Below, piece after piece: positions 34,144 through 46,605 of a DNA stretch of 64,000 nucleotides. The stretch comes from Trema orientale (taxonomy: Eukaryota; Streptophyta; Magnoliopsida; Rosales; Cannabaceae), in assembly GCA_002914845.1 (NCBI GenBank), contig JXTC01000282.1, forward strand, positions 305,241-369,240, read 5' to 3'. Both the position numbers and the translations under genes were made by a program. The notes beneath the pieces were generated by a model that was not told the DNA's origin, searched no databases, and saw only the letters and a program-made list of their open reading frames with translations. The stretch's first letter is position 1. Every line of letters begins with the position of its first letter.

Positions 34144-37135
34144 CGGATATATATATATATGGACACATTCATGAACTATATTACTCCTAGCAAATCTGAA
34201 ATTGGCTATTTAATTTTAAGTACGTACTTAATTTCTGGACTTCAAAACATGCATGGCACTAACCCACTAAATAATTTTGTAGTAAATTAATTATTTGTTC
34301 TTAATTATAAGATGTACGAAACTCCGTTAATTATTAGATACTCTAAACTGAACAGGTACGTGAAAAACATATTTAATTATAATTGCAAGATTATAATAGT
34401 ACAGTCGACATGTTTTATTGTTTGTCAACATATAAAAAATGGTTTAAAATAGTCTATTAGTTGGTAAAATATTACATTTGGTCTATAAGTAGCTTTGGAG
34501 GGGGAAAAAATGGTGGGTCTGCATACATGTTGACAGTCGTGCATATTGCAGCTTTACTGATAAATGTGGCATCGATAATTTGTGGTCTCTGTACAAAGGG
34601 GAATAGGGATAGACAAAATATATAGATAGCTAAAACAATTCGTACTATAGAAAAATAGATCACCATCAAATGTTTTTCATTTAAATTTGATTAGAACTCG
34701 AGAATAAGAATTCAGGAAAATAATAATAATAATAATAGTAATAATAATAATAATAATCCTATTGTTCAGATAGTATGTGCGTTATATGTGCTAAAAAAGA
34801 AAATGTAATAATAATCCTATTGTTCAGATAGTATGCACGTTATATGTGCTAAAAAAGAAAATGTATAGAGGGACAAATTCAAATAAATCGTGGTACCTTT
34901 AACAAATCTGAAAAACGAAAAATAAGAAATATATGTACAAACGTTTGGTCACTTAGGCCACTACGTACTCTGACCAATCCAAAGGCATTGGATTTTATTC
35001 TTACACCGTTAACTTGGTCAAAAAGTAAAAGAAAAATGTATCAGACAAAACGTGGCAGTAGTTATAGGAGAAAGTGAATAGCCATTGGCCTATAAAATAT
35101 AATGGAGAACTAATTTTCACAATAAGAATAAAAAAGAAGGTAAAAGGAATTGCGCATGTTCAGTAATCATGGCTCCTTTAGTTTTTAAAGAAGTTCAAAC
35201 CAAACATATGTCAACTCGATTATTTCTCCATCTGCTCTGACATATTAACGTGCCTCCATAATCCGTGACTGTCGGCATCTAAGAGAGAGAAAGAAAAAGG
35301 GTCCTACGTACTATAGCATCAGTCATCCTAATTAATTATAATTCTTTCGGTATTTTATATAGATTTATTCATACAATGCATGTACAGATTATATGGCAAT
35401 GGCATATTATATGGATCATATCAAACAAAACGAGACATGCACATATATATATATAGGGTTATAGTTCATACATTGCCCCTAATATTTCTTTGACGAATCT
35501 TGACCATTAGACTAAAATATGTCCAATCCAATCACACCTATTTATTATTTAATTATCATACATATAAATGTGATAGTAGTATTGTAAAACTATTTCAATT
35601 GGATGAAACGTGAATAATGATTTTCATATCATAGATGTAATTATTTTCCCTATAATAACATCTTGGCATATATATATAGCTTACCATATTCTTTCGAGAC
35701 TGGTGGTTTCTTTTTCTTTTCCTTTTTCTTTCTTTTAATTAAGACAAGTATGTTGATCAAGACTGACCCTAGCCATGCATACAAAATAGAACAAAAAGGA
35801 GGAAAAGATAACTTAGCACATTCCAACCGCTACATTAAAGAATACGAAACCTCTAATTATATACATAATACATAGATCAGAGAGAGAGGTCATTTACTTT
35901 AAGCAATAATGTACTTTAAGTCCACCACTCCGTTCTCTATACTACAAGCCACGGAAAGAAGCGAAAAAAGAATTACTTATGCAATTTTTCGCAGATAAAA
36001 ATGGCCGTATAGTAAGACATTATGTTATATAAGTATACATATGAGCAAAACTATAGATATATGAATACCTTTCCTTTATGTTGATCAAGATATATGAATG
36101 GTTTAGGCTCTCACTTTACTCATGGCAGATCACCCTTTGGACTTTAAAACTATGGCCCATGTTTTAGATGGATTATGAGTGTTATTTTGTCATTTTTGTC
36201 TTTGTTTGCTTGCATTGATCATTGCCGGTGGTTGGGATGTAGAGTAGAAGGATGGGCCGAAAGTTCGCTAATTGGGCTGGGTCTGGGCCCTACTCGCACT
36301 TTGTATCAATCTTCTTTCGACCAAAATACAATTATTATATTTGCCGATTCCATGTTTGAGTTTGAGCTTATGTGTAGACCTTGTACCGGAAATATTATTA
36401 TATATTACGGCTCCGGTTACATTATCGAAAAATACTCCTGAAAGTGAAGTTGTACAAAACAATTGACAACTAGAAACCCCTTATGGTCTTTTCTCTCGAT
36501 TGCATCATGTGCTTCAGTGTGTATGATGGTGACCAAAAAGAGGTGTTTAAGAACAATGGCATAACCCTTTTCTAATGAGTGATTAGTTAGGCTACGGTCT
36601 ATGTGGTACCTTGATTAATTAGTGAAACAATCACATCAGTCGCAATTATGTTAAAGGGACTTACAAAGAGACGAATAGTCGCGATTGTGGTTAAAAAAAC
36701 AATCCGTAGATATCTACAATGAAGTAAACAGTTACATACAATTGTCCTTGGCACAATACTATAAAATTCAGAAACTTGTGCTAATTTTGTCTAAAGACAA
36801 ACCTCAAGGCTCAATTTTTCAGTTCCCATTTACACGTTTGAGTAAAACAGAAAGAAAAAACTCGTGCATGAATACGATGCACCATCTCACACCATGAAAA
36901 CATTCTCGTAATGAATTTTCTTTCTCACCCTTCCCTACTTTTGAGTTATTAACGCATGTTAACAATTGAATACGATAAAGTAACACGACTCGAAATTCGT
37001 ATATTTACTCGATACACTTAACATGAAATTAACTCGAATTAACACAATTAATCAATTTTTTATCAAAACATATCATAAAATATTTATATAATATTTCATA
37101 AAAAATATTTTCTAATGCATTTAAATAAGAAACAA
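33956..37135. other. Intergenic with microsatellites, no gene recognised
   Basis: Holds (AC)n/(TA)n at about 34109-34162, an (AAT)n run near 34720-34757 and a tandem duplication listed separately. ORFs at 34472, 35663, 36175-36466 and 36685 show no recognisable domain. Around 36970-37070 words such as AACACGACTCGAAATTCG look like a worn hAT-type repeat. Confidence 0.45.
34749..34864. repeat. 58-bp tandem duplication beside an AAT microsatellite
   Basis: AATCCTATTGTTCAGATAGT and the following GTTATATGTGCTAAAAAAGA occur twice with a period of 58 bp and only two or three differences, suggesting a recent event. The left edge abuts the (AAT)n run. Confidence 0.85.
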
Positions 37136-37144
37136 TAAACTATT

Positions 37145-37316
37145 GGGGATGGCTACGGTAGGGGCGTCCCTACGTAGGGTCATGCCTTAATTATCGTTGG
37201 ATGGGAATCTGTGAGGAATAACGGGAATCTGTGGAGAATCTATTTATATACAGATTCCCATCCAACAGTGAATAGACAGGGCCCTACGTAGGGGCGCCCC
37301 TACTGTAGACGCGCCC
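37145..37316 (+). mobile_element. Mutator-type MITE, family A copy 2
   Basis: 172 bp flanked by a perfect 9-bp duplication TAAACTATT (37136-37144 and 37317-37325), diagnostic of Mutator-like elements. Ends GGGGATGGCTACGGTAGGGG and the complement of GGGCGCGTCTACAGTAGGGG. Matches the opposite-strand copy at 3945-4106. Confidence 0.9.
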
Positions 37317-37539
37317 TAAACTATTTTATCTTAATAAAGTAAAATTAAAATGAAATAAATTAATGAAATAAATAACTATAATATTTAGAAATATTATGAT
37401 GCATCAATCTAAACGATGTTTTTATTAAACAACGATATATTAAACAGAAAATACATAGAGTAATACTATACCCACACCATATAACATAAATTATCAGCCC
37501 TACGGCCTACTGTTCAAACCTTACTTTCCGAATCAATAA

Positions 37540-37897
37540 GGGCTTGTTTGGTTCACCAATTCCATTCTATTGGAATGGAAAATCCATTTAAATGGGTGTT
37601 TGTTTCAACAATTCCAATTTTTTCATTCAAATGATTTTTTAGAATGTGTGTTTGTTTCAATAATTCAGTTTTTCCATTCAAATGGTCCATCAAAAAAATC
37701 AACCAGTGGAATGGTTTTTTTGTGTCTTGGATGAAAATGGAGAAGAGATGTTTTTGAATGGTCCATTCCAATGCTCCCATTTGAATTATAACACATTCTA
37801 TTATTTTTTCAATTCAAATGTCTCCCATTTTAATTATAACACATTTCACAATTTTCATTCAAATATGTCCATTCAAATAGGCAAACCAAACCGGGCC
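37540..37897 (+). mobile_element. Tourist-like MITE, family T copy 2
   Basis: 358 bp flanked by TAA (37537-37539 and 37898-37900). Ends GGGCTTGTTTGGTT and the complement of GGCCCGGTTTGGTTTGCC, typical of Tourist/PIF-Harbinger MITEs. The ORFs inside are part of the MITE. Confidence 0.88.
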
Positions 37898-37900
37898 TAA

Positions 37901-38640
37901 TTTATTTTATCTATATTTCTCGCTATCAAATGTTTGAATGATTGGTTTTGCATTCGTCCAACAATCTGCGCAACACTCCATGTTAACATTTTCAGGAGAC
38001 AAGACTAAATGATAACTTGTTTGACATGACCCACAAGCCTGGCTTTATTAAGCAAAAATTGTTTGCACCGTGTTTTGAGACTTTTATAGTATGCGAGCTA
38101 CGTCTTTTTGTTTCGTTTTCTTCTGACATTTCGTCAGGCCCCCACATTCCTTTTCCCTCAGTTATTTGAAAAATCATCGGCCCCAATAGCATCTCTAGTA
38201 AAAATGTAAAACACAAGCATTAAGGCGAGAATTTAGCGATAAGCGTGTTAATTTAATTGTCGATTGTTTATACCATTACTATTTGTCCTTAAATCTTGCT
38301 TTAGTTGCTAAATTTTAAATTTCTTATTTTTCTCCCTGGACACAAATCGTGTACTTATCGTAAGATTCAATGGTAAAATTGTAATTTCATACAAGAATTA
38401 GAATTGGATTTAGAATAGTTTCTTTTTTATCTTTTTTGTTCGCCTAGAAGAGACTTTTCTAAAGTTGTAAGGACTAAAACAAGAAATTTAGTTAGGAAAC
38501 CAAAACCTGAGACTATCAATCATGGGCCAACGAAGTAATTAATCCTTTAGATTTATGGATTAATCTCATTTCCGGCACTCAATTTACGTCTTTGATCTCA
38601 TTTTGGCCCCTAAATTTCTAACCGTCCCTTGGGACCCAAA
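37901..38640. other. Intergenic spacer downstream of the GEM-like gene
   Basis: No gene or repeat recognised; the GEM-like 3' UTR probably ends within or just before the right edge of this stretch. Confidence 0.4.
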
Positions 38641-38968
38641 AGGCCAAACTCAATACAGAAAATAAGAACCACTATGTACATCAATCAGCAATAAAAATCT
38701 CCATTACCAAGTATAAATGAAATGTATGTGATCACAAATGTCGTTTACAACTTATACAATGTTACTTTCTATCACCCCAAATGACATAGTAAAATCTATG
38801 ACAATCGATGAAATTAATACAAAAGAATGCTACAATAATTCCACGGACAAAAACAGCATAAAACACAAATGTCATAGCCATGCTCCATATATTCTATAAT
38901 AAACATACTCGATGCAACCAACACGCTGTACTTTATTTCATGACATACCAAGTTTGCTCCATGGCTCA
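38641..38968 (-). other. Probable 3' UTR of the GEM-like gene
   Basis: Directly after the TGA stop on the minus strand. An AATAAA-like signal (GAAATAAAG) lies near 38932, with T-rich and TGT-rich stretches further on. The exact poly-A site cannot be set from sequence alone. Confidence 0.4.
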
Positions 38969-41736
38969 TCACAAGCTACCAGGCTGCAATGCTCCTTTAA
39001 GATTTTTCACAGCACTGTCATAGTGTACAAAGCCCATAAACCAAAACTCGTGGTTGTCAACAGAAATGACCTGTATGTATTTTTCAGCTGCATTGACTTT
39101 GCTCGTTGAGGGATTAACAGCCTTAAGCTGATGAAATGGAATAACCACCTAGATAAGGAAAAACAGGAAAAGAACTTATTTACATTCTTAAGAGAGCTTA
39201 TTTACAGAAACAATATAGACGTGATCAAGTTCATATAAGTTTGTGACAACAAAAGAGCTGGGAATTTCAGCATTTTACTAGAACATGTTCTAATTTCAGC
39301 ATTTTACTAGAACATGTTCTAGTTCATATAAGTTTGTGGCAACAAAGAACTGGGAATTTCAGCATTTCACCAGAACATGCTATATTGCAACTAGATATAT
39401 GCATAAGATACAAATAGGACGAGAAACTAGATATTGCAAGGTAACAACTATGTCAACCACTCAACATTCACATTTTCATACTTGTTTGTCACCATTTGGA
39501 ATGAGAGGGAAAAAAAATTGCAGGATATAGCAAAATACACACAAAGACAGCTAAACAATTAACTTGCTTTCATGTCCATGTATAAGGTACCACTCTTTAC
39601 TTCCCAGTATTACATGACTTCTTAAGCAACAACAACAACAAGTTGGCTGGAGAATTCTTCCAAGTAATTAATTTCCACCAGAGCAAACGAGGTCTTAAGT
39701 CAAGACTCAGAAAGGAGAAGCCAGAGTTAATATAAAAGGAGGAAAATATAATAACAATAACAACAAAGAATAAAGTTATCCAAAATGTAAAAAGTTAAAT
39801 CTAATAGTTACAATCTTGTAACTAGCCCAAGCCACCGATCACCAACTCCTAAACCAAATTTATATCCTCTGTCATCCAGAAGGTCACCATTACCATTCAA
39901 TAAAACAACTTGAAATCTTGAAAGTGATTTTTAAGCAACATAAAATGACTTATCTAATACTTTTTTGTTGATAAGTTTATTTATATTTGATAAACCACTT
40001 GCCAATCTTTTCTATTTCTTTCAGGTTTAGCTCAAAATACACCATGGGCCGACACACGCAAACAACATAACTAATGATCAAGCATTGCTATACAATATTG
40101 TTAAGAGAAAATATAATAGAGATTTGTTTTTTCGGCAAGAGATGGACTAATATTTACTCTATGGTCACGCATCAACTAAAGGATAAATGCTAAGTCTCAG
40201 CTAGAGCGGAAAGGAAGGTAACAGCAGTTCAAATTAGAAATGCAAATCATATTACAGTCTACCTTATAATAGCTCCATTCAGTTTGGTCACCAACTTTGT
40301 AGGAAAGTGGACTGTCACTACAAAATGCAAGCTTTGCAGATGACAAATATAAAATTCCCATTACTGGACCAGCAGACGTAGATAGGTAGCACGCATAAGT
40401 CTTAAGAAGTTGCTCCTCAGGGACAGTCTCAAAATTTTGTCGAAAAATTTTCTCATAACCACCTTCTGCAAGCACCTTTGTTCCCTGAGCTATTCTTCCA
40501 ACAGCAGCATCAGCAAAACTAGGACCCGTTTTTACTGGTCCAAAGAAAGGTTAGTACACGACTGTATATGAAGAAAAACAAATTCTAAGAATCAACCAGA
40601 CATTAAAGAGTGGGAAACACAATATTCATCACCACTGTTGAAGCATACCACAAGTACAGCTAAATGATTGACCGAAAAGAGTAACAAAAACTGAAGAGTG
40701 AAAATATAGATCATAAAAGCACACAAATAAAGAAAGGGGGGAAAAAGAACAATTGTTAAGTCCCAAATGAGTCCTTATAAAAAAACTTCAACTACACAAC
40801 CACTGAGACAAGGTTCAAAGATAGAAAACTTCTCAAGCCCATTGCAAAACCTCGAGTTACCACCACCGATTGCAGTGCATATTAACCAACAAATCATTTC
40901 ACGTAGAACATGCAAGCAATTGTTTAGAAATTAGGAAAAAAAAAAAAAAAAAAGGGAACAAAAGAATAGCAATTAGCATAGTAATTAGAGGATGCATAAG
41001 CAAGCAACAATTGGAATAGGTCAATCAAAAATGACACCGACAAATTACCCTCCAAAAACACGCATCAGTTTCCATCAAAGTTGAATACTTGAAACATAAT
41101 ACATATACATATCAATACTCCAAAATAGTTGATTAGTAAAAGTGAGTAGGACTCACAGTGTTGCCACATGTTGCCAGCAAGATCCTCAGCCTTCTTGGTA
41201 GCCTCCGCCGCTTTCTTCCCCCACTTCCCAAGAACATCTTTCACCGAATCCATCTTATCTGATCACCAAACCAAAACCCCAAGAAAAGAAATTTTCAGTT
41301 CTAACTGTCAAAAAAAATTCCCAGAATTTCTTCAAAACCCTAGAAAACAAAAAAAATAATTTACTCAAAAGGGTTTAATTAAAAAAAATCCAAGAGTAGA
41401 GAGTGGGAGTGGGTATTATTACTCACTCTTGGTGGAGGAAGGCGGGGGCGGTGCCGGAGGAGCGACGTAGGGGTTGGAGTCTTGCGGCATCGAAGTGGCG
41501 GCATCGGCGGAGATCGGAGCTCGCTCTTCGACGTGCGGCGCCGTAGTAGGAGGAGGAGCGGAAGGGGGTTGGGGGTGAGATTGTGGAGCGATTGAGACGG
41601 AAGTCCAAGTCTCGGGCTGCGGAGGAGGAACGACGTCGTCGGGTTGGAGCTTAGGGTATGGAGCGTAGTCGGTGGAATGGGGAGGATGATGATCATGACT
41701 CGGGATTTGATCAGACGGCTCTTGTTGCTTACTCAT
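38969..41736 (-). CDS. GEM-like GRAM-domain protein (FIP1/GEM-like protein 1 type), four exons
   Basis: Exons on the minus strand: 41736-41427, 41258-41157, 40534-40263 and 39148-38969. All introns are GT-AG (donors GTGAGT, GTGAGT, GTAGAC), phases 1, 1 and 0 close, and the joined frame gives 287 residues. The N-terminal 105 are Pro/Ser-rich and probably disordered, with the family phrase DYAPYPKL and SNPYV; then [20 protein letters not shown] (from 106), [29 protein letters not shown] and a GRAM domain at about 165-245 ([38 protein letters not shown]), ending [16 protein letters not shown]. These match Arabidopsis FIP1/GEM-like 1, with a longer Pro-rich head. GRAM domains bind membrane lipids or proteins; GEM relatives act in cell-fate control and ABA or reproductive responses (family knowledge). 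Intron 3 (1114 bp) holds a 93-bp tandem duplication. Confidence 0.94.
39228..39382. repeat. Nested tandem duplication in intron 3 of the GEM-like gene
   Basis: AGTTCATATAAGTTTGTG starts at 39228 and again at 39321 (period 93). Inside the first copy the 29-bp segment beginning AATTTCAGCATTTTACTAG is itself doubled (39263-39291 and 39292-39320). It lies about 80 bp upstream of the exon 4 acceptor. Confidence 0.85.
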
Positions 41737-41835
41737 CTTCTTCCTCTCCTCTTTTCTTCGGTTTTTTTTTTTGGGGGGGGGGGGTCAGACAGAGAGAGAG
41801 AGAGAGAAGAATGCAAGGAAGGAAGACTCGAGAGG
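41737..41835 (-). promoter_or_regulatory. 5' leader/core promoter of the GEM-like gene with C-tract and CT repeat
   Basis: In the sense direction a (CT)n repeat is followed by an uninterrupted C run of more than ten bases, an A run and then a purine-rich stretch leading to the ATG. CT repeats near transcription starts are common in plant promoters. The adjacent region 41836-41900 carries two long T runs on the plus strand. Confidence 0.5.
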
Positions 41836-42269
41836 GGGGAAGAAAGGGCCTTCTTTTTTTTTTTTCTTTCTCCAAAGTTTTTTTTTTTTTTTTTTGTTTT
41901 TTAACCAATTCTCCAAAGTTTGAACGTTTGAAAGGAAGGGTCAATTAGTCAAAAATCTCATTGGCATCATTACCGTTTCTCACCTTAACTCGATGTTTCT
42001 CTGTTGTTTCTTTTGGTTTTTTTCGAAATTATTGTTTCTTTTGTTTTTTTATTAATAATCAAAGGCTTTTCAGTTATATATATATATATATTTCAAGAAG
42101 AAATAGTTATAGCCCTATCAAAATCGGCCCTGTTCAGGCCACAACGGGCCAAAATTTAGGCACTAAGGTCTAGTTCGGGTTAAGTAGGCAATTGTCATTT
42201 TTTTCAAATATTTAATTAAATTTACCAACACTATTAGATTTTACCATTTTTAGGAGGAAATTAGTTACT

Positions 42270-42379
42270 GTCAAGAATTCATCAAGAATGCGTCAAGAAT
42301 CCGTCAAGATCACCATCGACATCAAGAATCTATCAAGATTGTCAAGAATTCATCAAGAACCCATCAAGAATTCAATAAA
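42270..42379. repeat. Minisatellite of about 11-bp CATCAAGAATC-like units
   Basis: About nine or ten degenerate units of the form (A/G)TCAAGAATYC follow one another: TCAAGAATTCA, TCAAGAATGCG, TCAAGAATCCG and so on, with one interruption (ATCACCATCGAC). Not part of any recognised gene. Confidence 0.75.
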
Positions 42380-42568
42380 AAAGTGATATGGTGGTAGATT
42401 TAATTAATAAGGAAAAAAAAGTGGCGTCTAGCTAATTTATTCGTCTGATTTAACCCTATAACCCGCTGTTTTCCAAAAAAAATAAATAAATAAATAAAAA
42501 GAAAAACAAAACCCACTTGGTTAAAGACCAGGCGGGCCTGCCGGCCTTACTCTAAATTAATATTTGGG

Positions 42569-42960
42569 TTTCTAACACGTTTACCAATAAAACTCCAAAA
42601 AAAATACGAAAATTAGACTTTTTTCAACTTCTCGTAAGGTTTTTATTCGAAAAATATCATTTTTTTAAAAATTAGAAAAATATTACTTTTTAAATAATTT
42701 TTTAAAAAATATCATTTTTAAAATAGTTACCATTTACCAGTTTTTAAAAACTGATTATCGGTTACTAGTTAGCAGTTATAATATCTGGTTATCAGTTACT
42801 GGTTATTATTTTTAAAAATAGTATTTTTCTAAATATTTTCTAAAAAAAATGATATTTTTCTAATAAAAACTTTACCGACCTAAAAGAAATGCAAACCACC
42901 GTATTTTTCAAATGTTTTTCAAAAAATGTCATACAATGTCTAATTTCTTCTTAATATTTC
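42569..42960. repeat. Family X element, partial copy
   Basis: Begins GGGTTTCTAACACGTTTACC like the ends of the element at 4510-5668 and contains the same GTTACCATTTACCAG, CGGTTACTAGTTAG and TCAGTTACTGGTTA tract between AT-rich arms. The opposite terminus is not recognisable. Confidence 0.6.
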
Positions 42961-43721
42961 ATTTACAAATTATTTATTAAAAAAACAGATACATGCCTGC
43001 CTTAGGTCCGAGCCGATCCGTTTGGCCCGGCCCATTGTTACTATCCTATAACGAAATATACAACACAAATTTAAAAAGGTAATACAAATAATATATTCTT
43101 TAGATATTTATTTTTAAAATTCAATCATTTGTTCTTAGAAACTACACTTCAATTCTAGGTTTGCAGCATAAAAGTTTAATTTCATTTATAAAGCGTCTAA
43201 TTATTAGGAAAAAGCTTTAATCGATGAAATCTTCATGCTCTTAATTAGGAAAAAGCTTTAATCAACGAAATATCCATTCTCTTTAGTGTTTTAAAATGAA
43301 AATTATTTCCAAAAAAAGTCTAAATTAATTAAAAAAAATGTGCATTCTCTCTCAATTTCTTGATAATTTTTAATGGAATTTTAATAATTTAGAAATTATT
43401 TGGGAATAATTTGTTTTAAAACATTGATGAGAAGTGTGTTTTCGCCAATTAACACTAATTCCCCAAACTTAGAAATTATAGGAGTGAAATTAAAATTTTA
43501 TGTTGCAATCACATGGAGAAGTGTGGTTTGTAAGAACGTATGATTGAATTTTAATAAAATAAAAAAACTATAGGTGATATATTTATAATAGACCAAAATT
43601 AATATCATACACTATATATAAATCAATTATAAACATCAAATTACACATAATCTCAATATTAAATTTACATTCTTTTCCGCTCTTTAGTCTCATTGATTAA
43701 TATATGAACTCTATTATGTTT

Positions 43722-46605
43722 CTTTTTTTTTTTTTGAAAGAGAAGACTAAATACTTTTATTCATTCAAATCATCAGCAACAATCTGGGCAATACAACGTT
43801 GAATAACAACTGATGAAAATGAAGCGAAGTCATCTCTAAGAAAAAGTTTTGCAAGTGTATAGGCTGCTTTGTTGCTCTCACGAGCCACATAGCAATAAGA
43901 ACCTACACCACAATCAGCAAACAAATATTAGATGTCTCCAATCAGAATGTCGTCGTTTGAGAGACCAGTTTGAGAATTGATTGCTTCAATAGCATTTAAG
44001 CAATCGCTTTCAACAAACTTCACCGATAAGGACTGATCTCTATACCATGAGAGAGCTTCTCGCAAAGCAAAGAGTTCCGCAGTGTAAGGCCCATGCGAGA
44101 AGGCAAAGGATTTGGCAAAAAAAGCAATCGTACAGCTATTACAATCTCAGATAATTCCACCCACACCAACACGACCTAAAGTTCCATCCACTGCTGCATC
44201 TACATTGAGTTTAAAACACCCTTCCGATGGTCTTTCCCATTTAACACGAACAACACCAGCAGGAGGAGGACCCACTCCTTCTATTCGGTACAGAGCTTTC
44301 TGAAACTCATAAAGAAAAAAACCTGCATTGTCTCGAACACGAGCTGGGTGTATGCTCCCGGACCTATGCCATGCCGCATTCCGTTCATTCCATAAAGACT
44401 AAAGGACAACTACCAGAGCTTCAAAATCCTCCCTGGATAGATCTGTGAACAATCTTAATAGCATGTCTTCATGATGATAAATTTTAAGAGAGGAGATCAA
44501 TTCCCCACAAGGAGTATTCGCCCAACAACTTGCTGAAAAAGGGCAATAAAAAAGTGTATGAAATATTGATTCCAATTGATGTCCACACCTAAAATAACGA
44601 GGAGAATGTCTAATTCCTCTAGAGGTAATAGCTGAGGCAGTTGGAATTATACCATGAAAGACCCTCCACAGAAAAATCTTGATCTTGGTCGGAACGTTTA
44701 GCCTCCAAAGCCCTTTCCACTATTTTCGTATCGAGTTATAAGCCGAAGAACAGACATCTCTTAAAAATAGCATCATGGCCTTATACCCCGAATGAACAGA
44801 ATGCTGACCCTTCTTATCAAAATGCCACAATAGGAATTCTTCAAATTTCGAACACTCAAGGGCAGATTTTGTATCAACCCTATATCAACATTCCAAAAAA
44901 TTTGTTTGAGAAAATCAACATTCCAGTTCTTTGAATCATGTAAAATAAAGTCTGACACACGCCACCCTTCAGAAAGACCAGGATCAGGGGTAATAGGTTT
45001 AAAAGTGTTAAGCCTCGGTAACCAAGGGTCGCGAAAAGGATGGATATTTCAACCATCACCCACTCTCCACCTTAGCCCCAACGAAAGCACCTCCTTCCCC
45101 CAACAAATACTTCGCCATACCATAAAGTCACAATTCTTAAAATATTTAGCCTTAAGAACACGGGTCATAAGAGAGTTCGGATGAGTGAGAATCTTCCAGC
45201 CTTGTTTAGCAATCATGGCTTGGTTGAAAATTTCCAAATCTCTACCCCAATCCCCCTTCATCTTTAGGGAGGCAAAGTAATTCTCATCTCTTCCAATGCA
45301 CTTTCTTACTGTTGTTATTGCCACCCCACCAAAACTTTACTACCATAGCCTATAGCTCCAAACAAAGTGATCTAGGAAATCGAAAAACCTCCATAGCATA
45401 AGTGGGCACTGCCAACGCAACTGCTTTGATGAGAATTTCCCTCCCCCCATAGAAAAGAGCTTGCTCTTCTAAAGTTGTAACTTCTTCTACACTCTATCTT
45501 TAATATCCACCAAAGCCAATTTTTTCTTCCTTCCCACAATAGAGGGCAGTCCCAAATATTTTGTATGAGACTGACAAGAGTGTAAACCCAAAATACTTTG
45601 AATATAAACTCTTTCCCTATCTCCAACATTAGGACTAAACTTTATCGAGGACTTACCAAAGTTTATGCACTGTCCAGAGGCATTTTCATAAATCTTAAGA
45701 ATCTCTTTAACATTATTACTCTCTTCAACATTTTCCTTGCAAAAGATAAGGCTGTCGTCAGCGAAAAAAAGATGACTCACCCTTGGCCCACCAGCACAAG
45801 AGAAACCCGTTATTGTTTTCCTTTTCTCCGCTTCCACTAATAAAAAAGAAAGGCCTTCTGCACAAATTAAAAACAAATAAGGCGAGAGTGGACAATCCTG
45901 TCTCAAACCACATTGAGCCACATCATTACCCCTGGGAACACCATTGATAATAAAAGAGAAGGAAGGTCGGGACACACAACGAATAATAAGCTCTCTCCAC
46001 CGACCACAAAAACCTAAAGCCGCCATCATTTTATCAACAAAGCTCCACTCAACGCGATCATAAGCCTTACTCATATCAAGCTTAAGGCTCATCCATCTTT
46101 TAGACCCATTGTTTCGCTTCTTGAGAGAATGCAAGACTTCAAACGCCACTATAATATTATCCGAGATGAGACCTCCCAGCACAAACGCACTCTGAGTGTC
46201 TGAAATTACTGAGGGCAGAACCGTTTTCAACCTGTTAGCAAGAACTTTTGTGATGATTTTATAAACCACATTACACAAGCTAATAGGTCGAAAATCAGAA
46301 ACTTTTATTGGGTTGGCAATCTTTGGAATGAGGACTACATGAGTTTTATTCAATTCTCTCATTTCTTCACCATCATTTAAAATTTTCAAACAGATTCTAC
46401 ACACCGTTGTTCCAACCAAATGCCAACATCTCTGGTAAAAAATTGCCTGAAATCCATCGGGTCCAGGAGCATTCAAGGTCCCATACCAAAAACAGCTTCC
46501 TTAATCTCATCCTTACTAAAAGGCATCATAAGTCTAGAGTTTACGTCAGAAGAAACTCTAGGTTCTAAAAGAGTCCACATATTTAGGTAGTGTGACAGGA
46601 AAGTG
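43722..46605 (-). mobile_element. L1-type LINE (RNase H-bearing), 5'-truncated and broken
   Basis: Read on the minus strand: endonuclease absent; reverse transcriptase from about 46550, with NAPGPDGF (46476 on), VSDFRPISLCNVVYKIITKV, LKLDMSKAYDRVEW, GLRQDCPLSPYLF and the catalytic SHLFFADDSLIF (45487-46476 is one open frame of 329 codons). Downstream frames carry KYLGLPSIVGRKKK, MIAKQGWKIL, a zinc-binding RT region near 44770-44960, and an RNase H-like domain (about 44230-43750) with FKLNVDAA, ELFALREALSW and ESDC as the acidic residues. It ends in a poly-A tail (plus-strand poly-T, 43723-43734). A frameshift lies just upstream of NAPGPDGF and several more breaks follow the RT frame, so it is a pseudogene copy. 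I could not find a target-site duplication. The 5' end at 46605 is approximate. Confidence 0.88.

Larger units (their letters stand above)
41945..43721. other. Intergenic with minisatellite and repeat remnants
   Basis: Contains (TA)n at about 42077-42091, GC-rich hAT-like words (GGCCCTGTTCAGGCC, GGCGGGCCTGCCGGCC), the minisatellite at 42270-42379, one arm of a family X element, and a 41-bp tandem duplication at about 43203-43280 (ATTAGGAAAAAGCTTTAATC twice). No gene seen. Confidence 0.5.

Noticed and set aside
34109-34162. Alternating AC/TA repeats that could be taken for a CRISPR-like or regulatory array
   Set aside because: Simple microsatellite without spacers; CRISPR arrays are not expected in a plant nuclear genome.
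41379-41948. Frames opposite or out of phase with GEM-like exon 1
   Set aside because: They are Pro/Leu-rich shadows of the exon or read through the poly-T and G-run leader.
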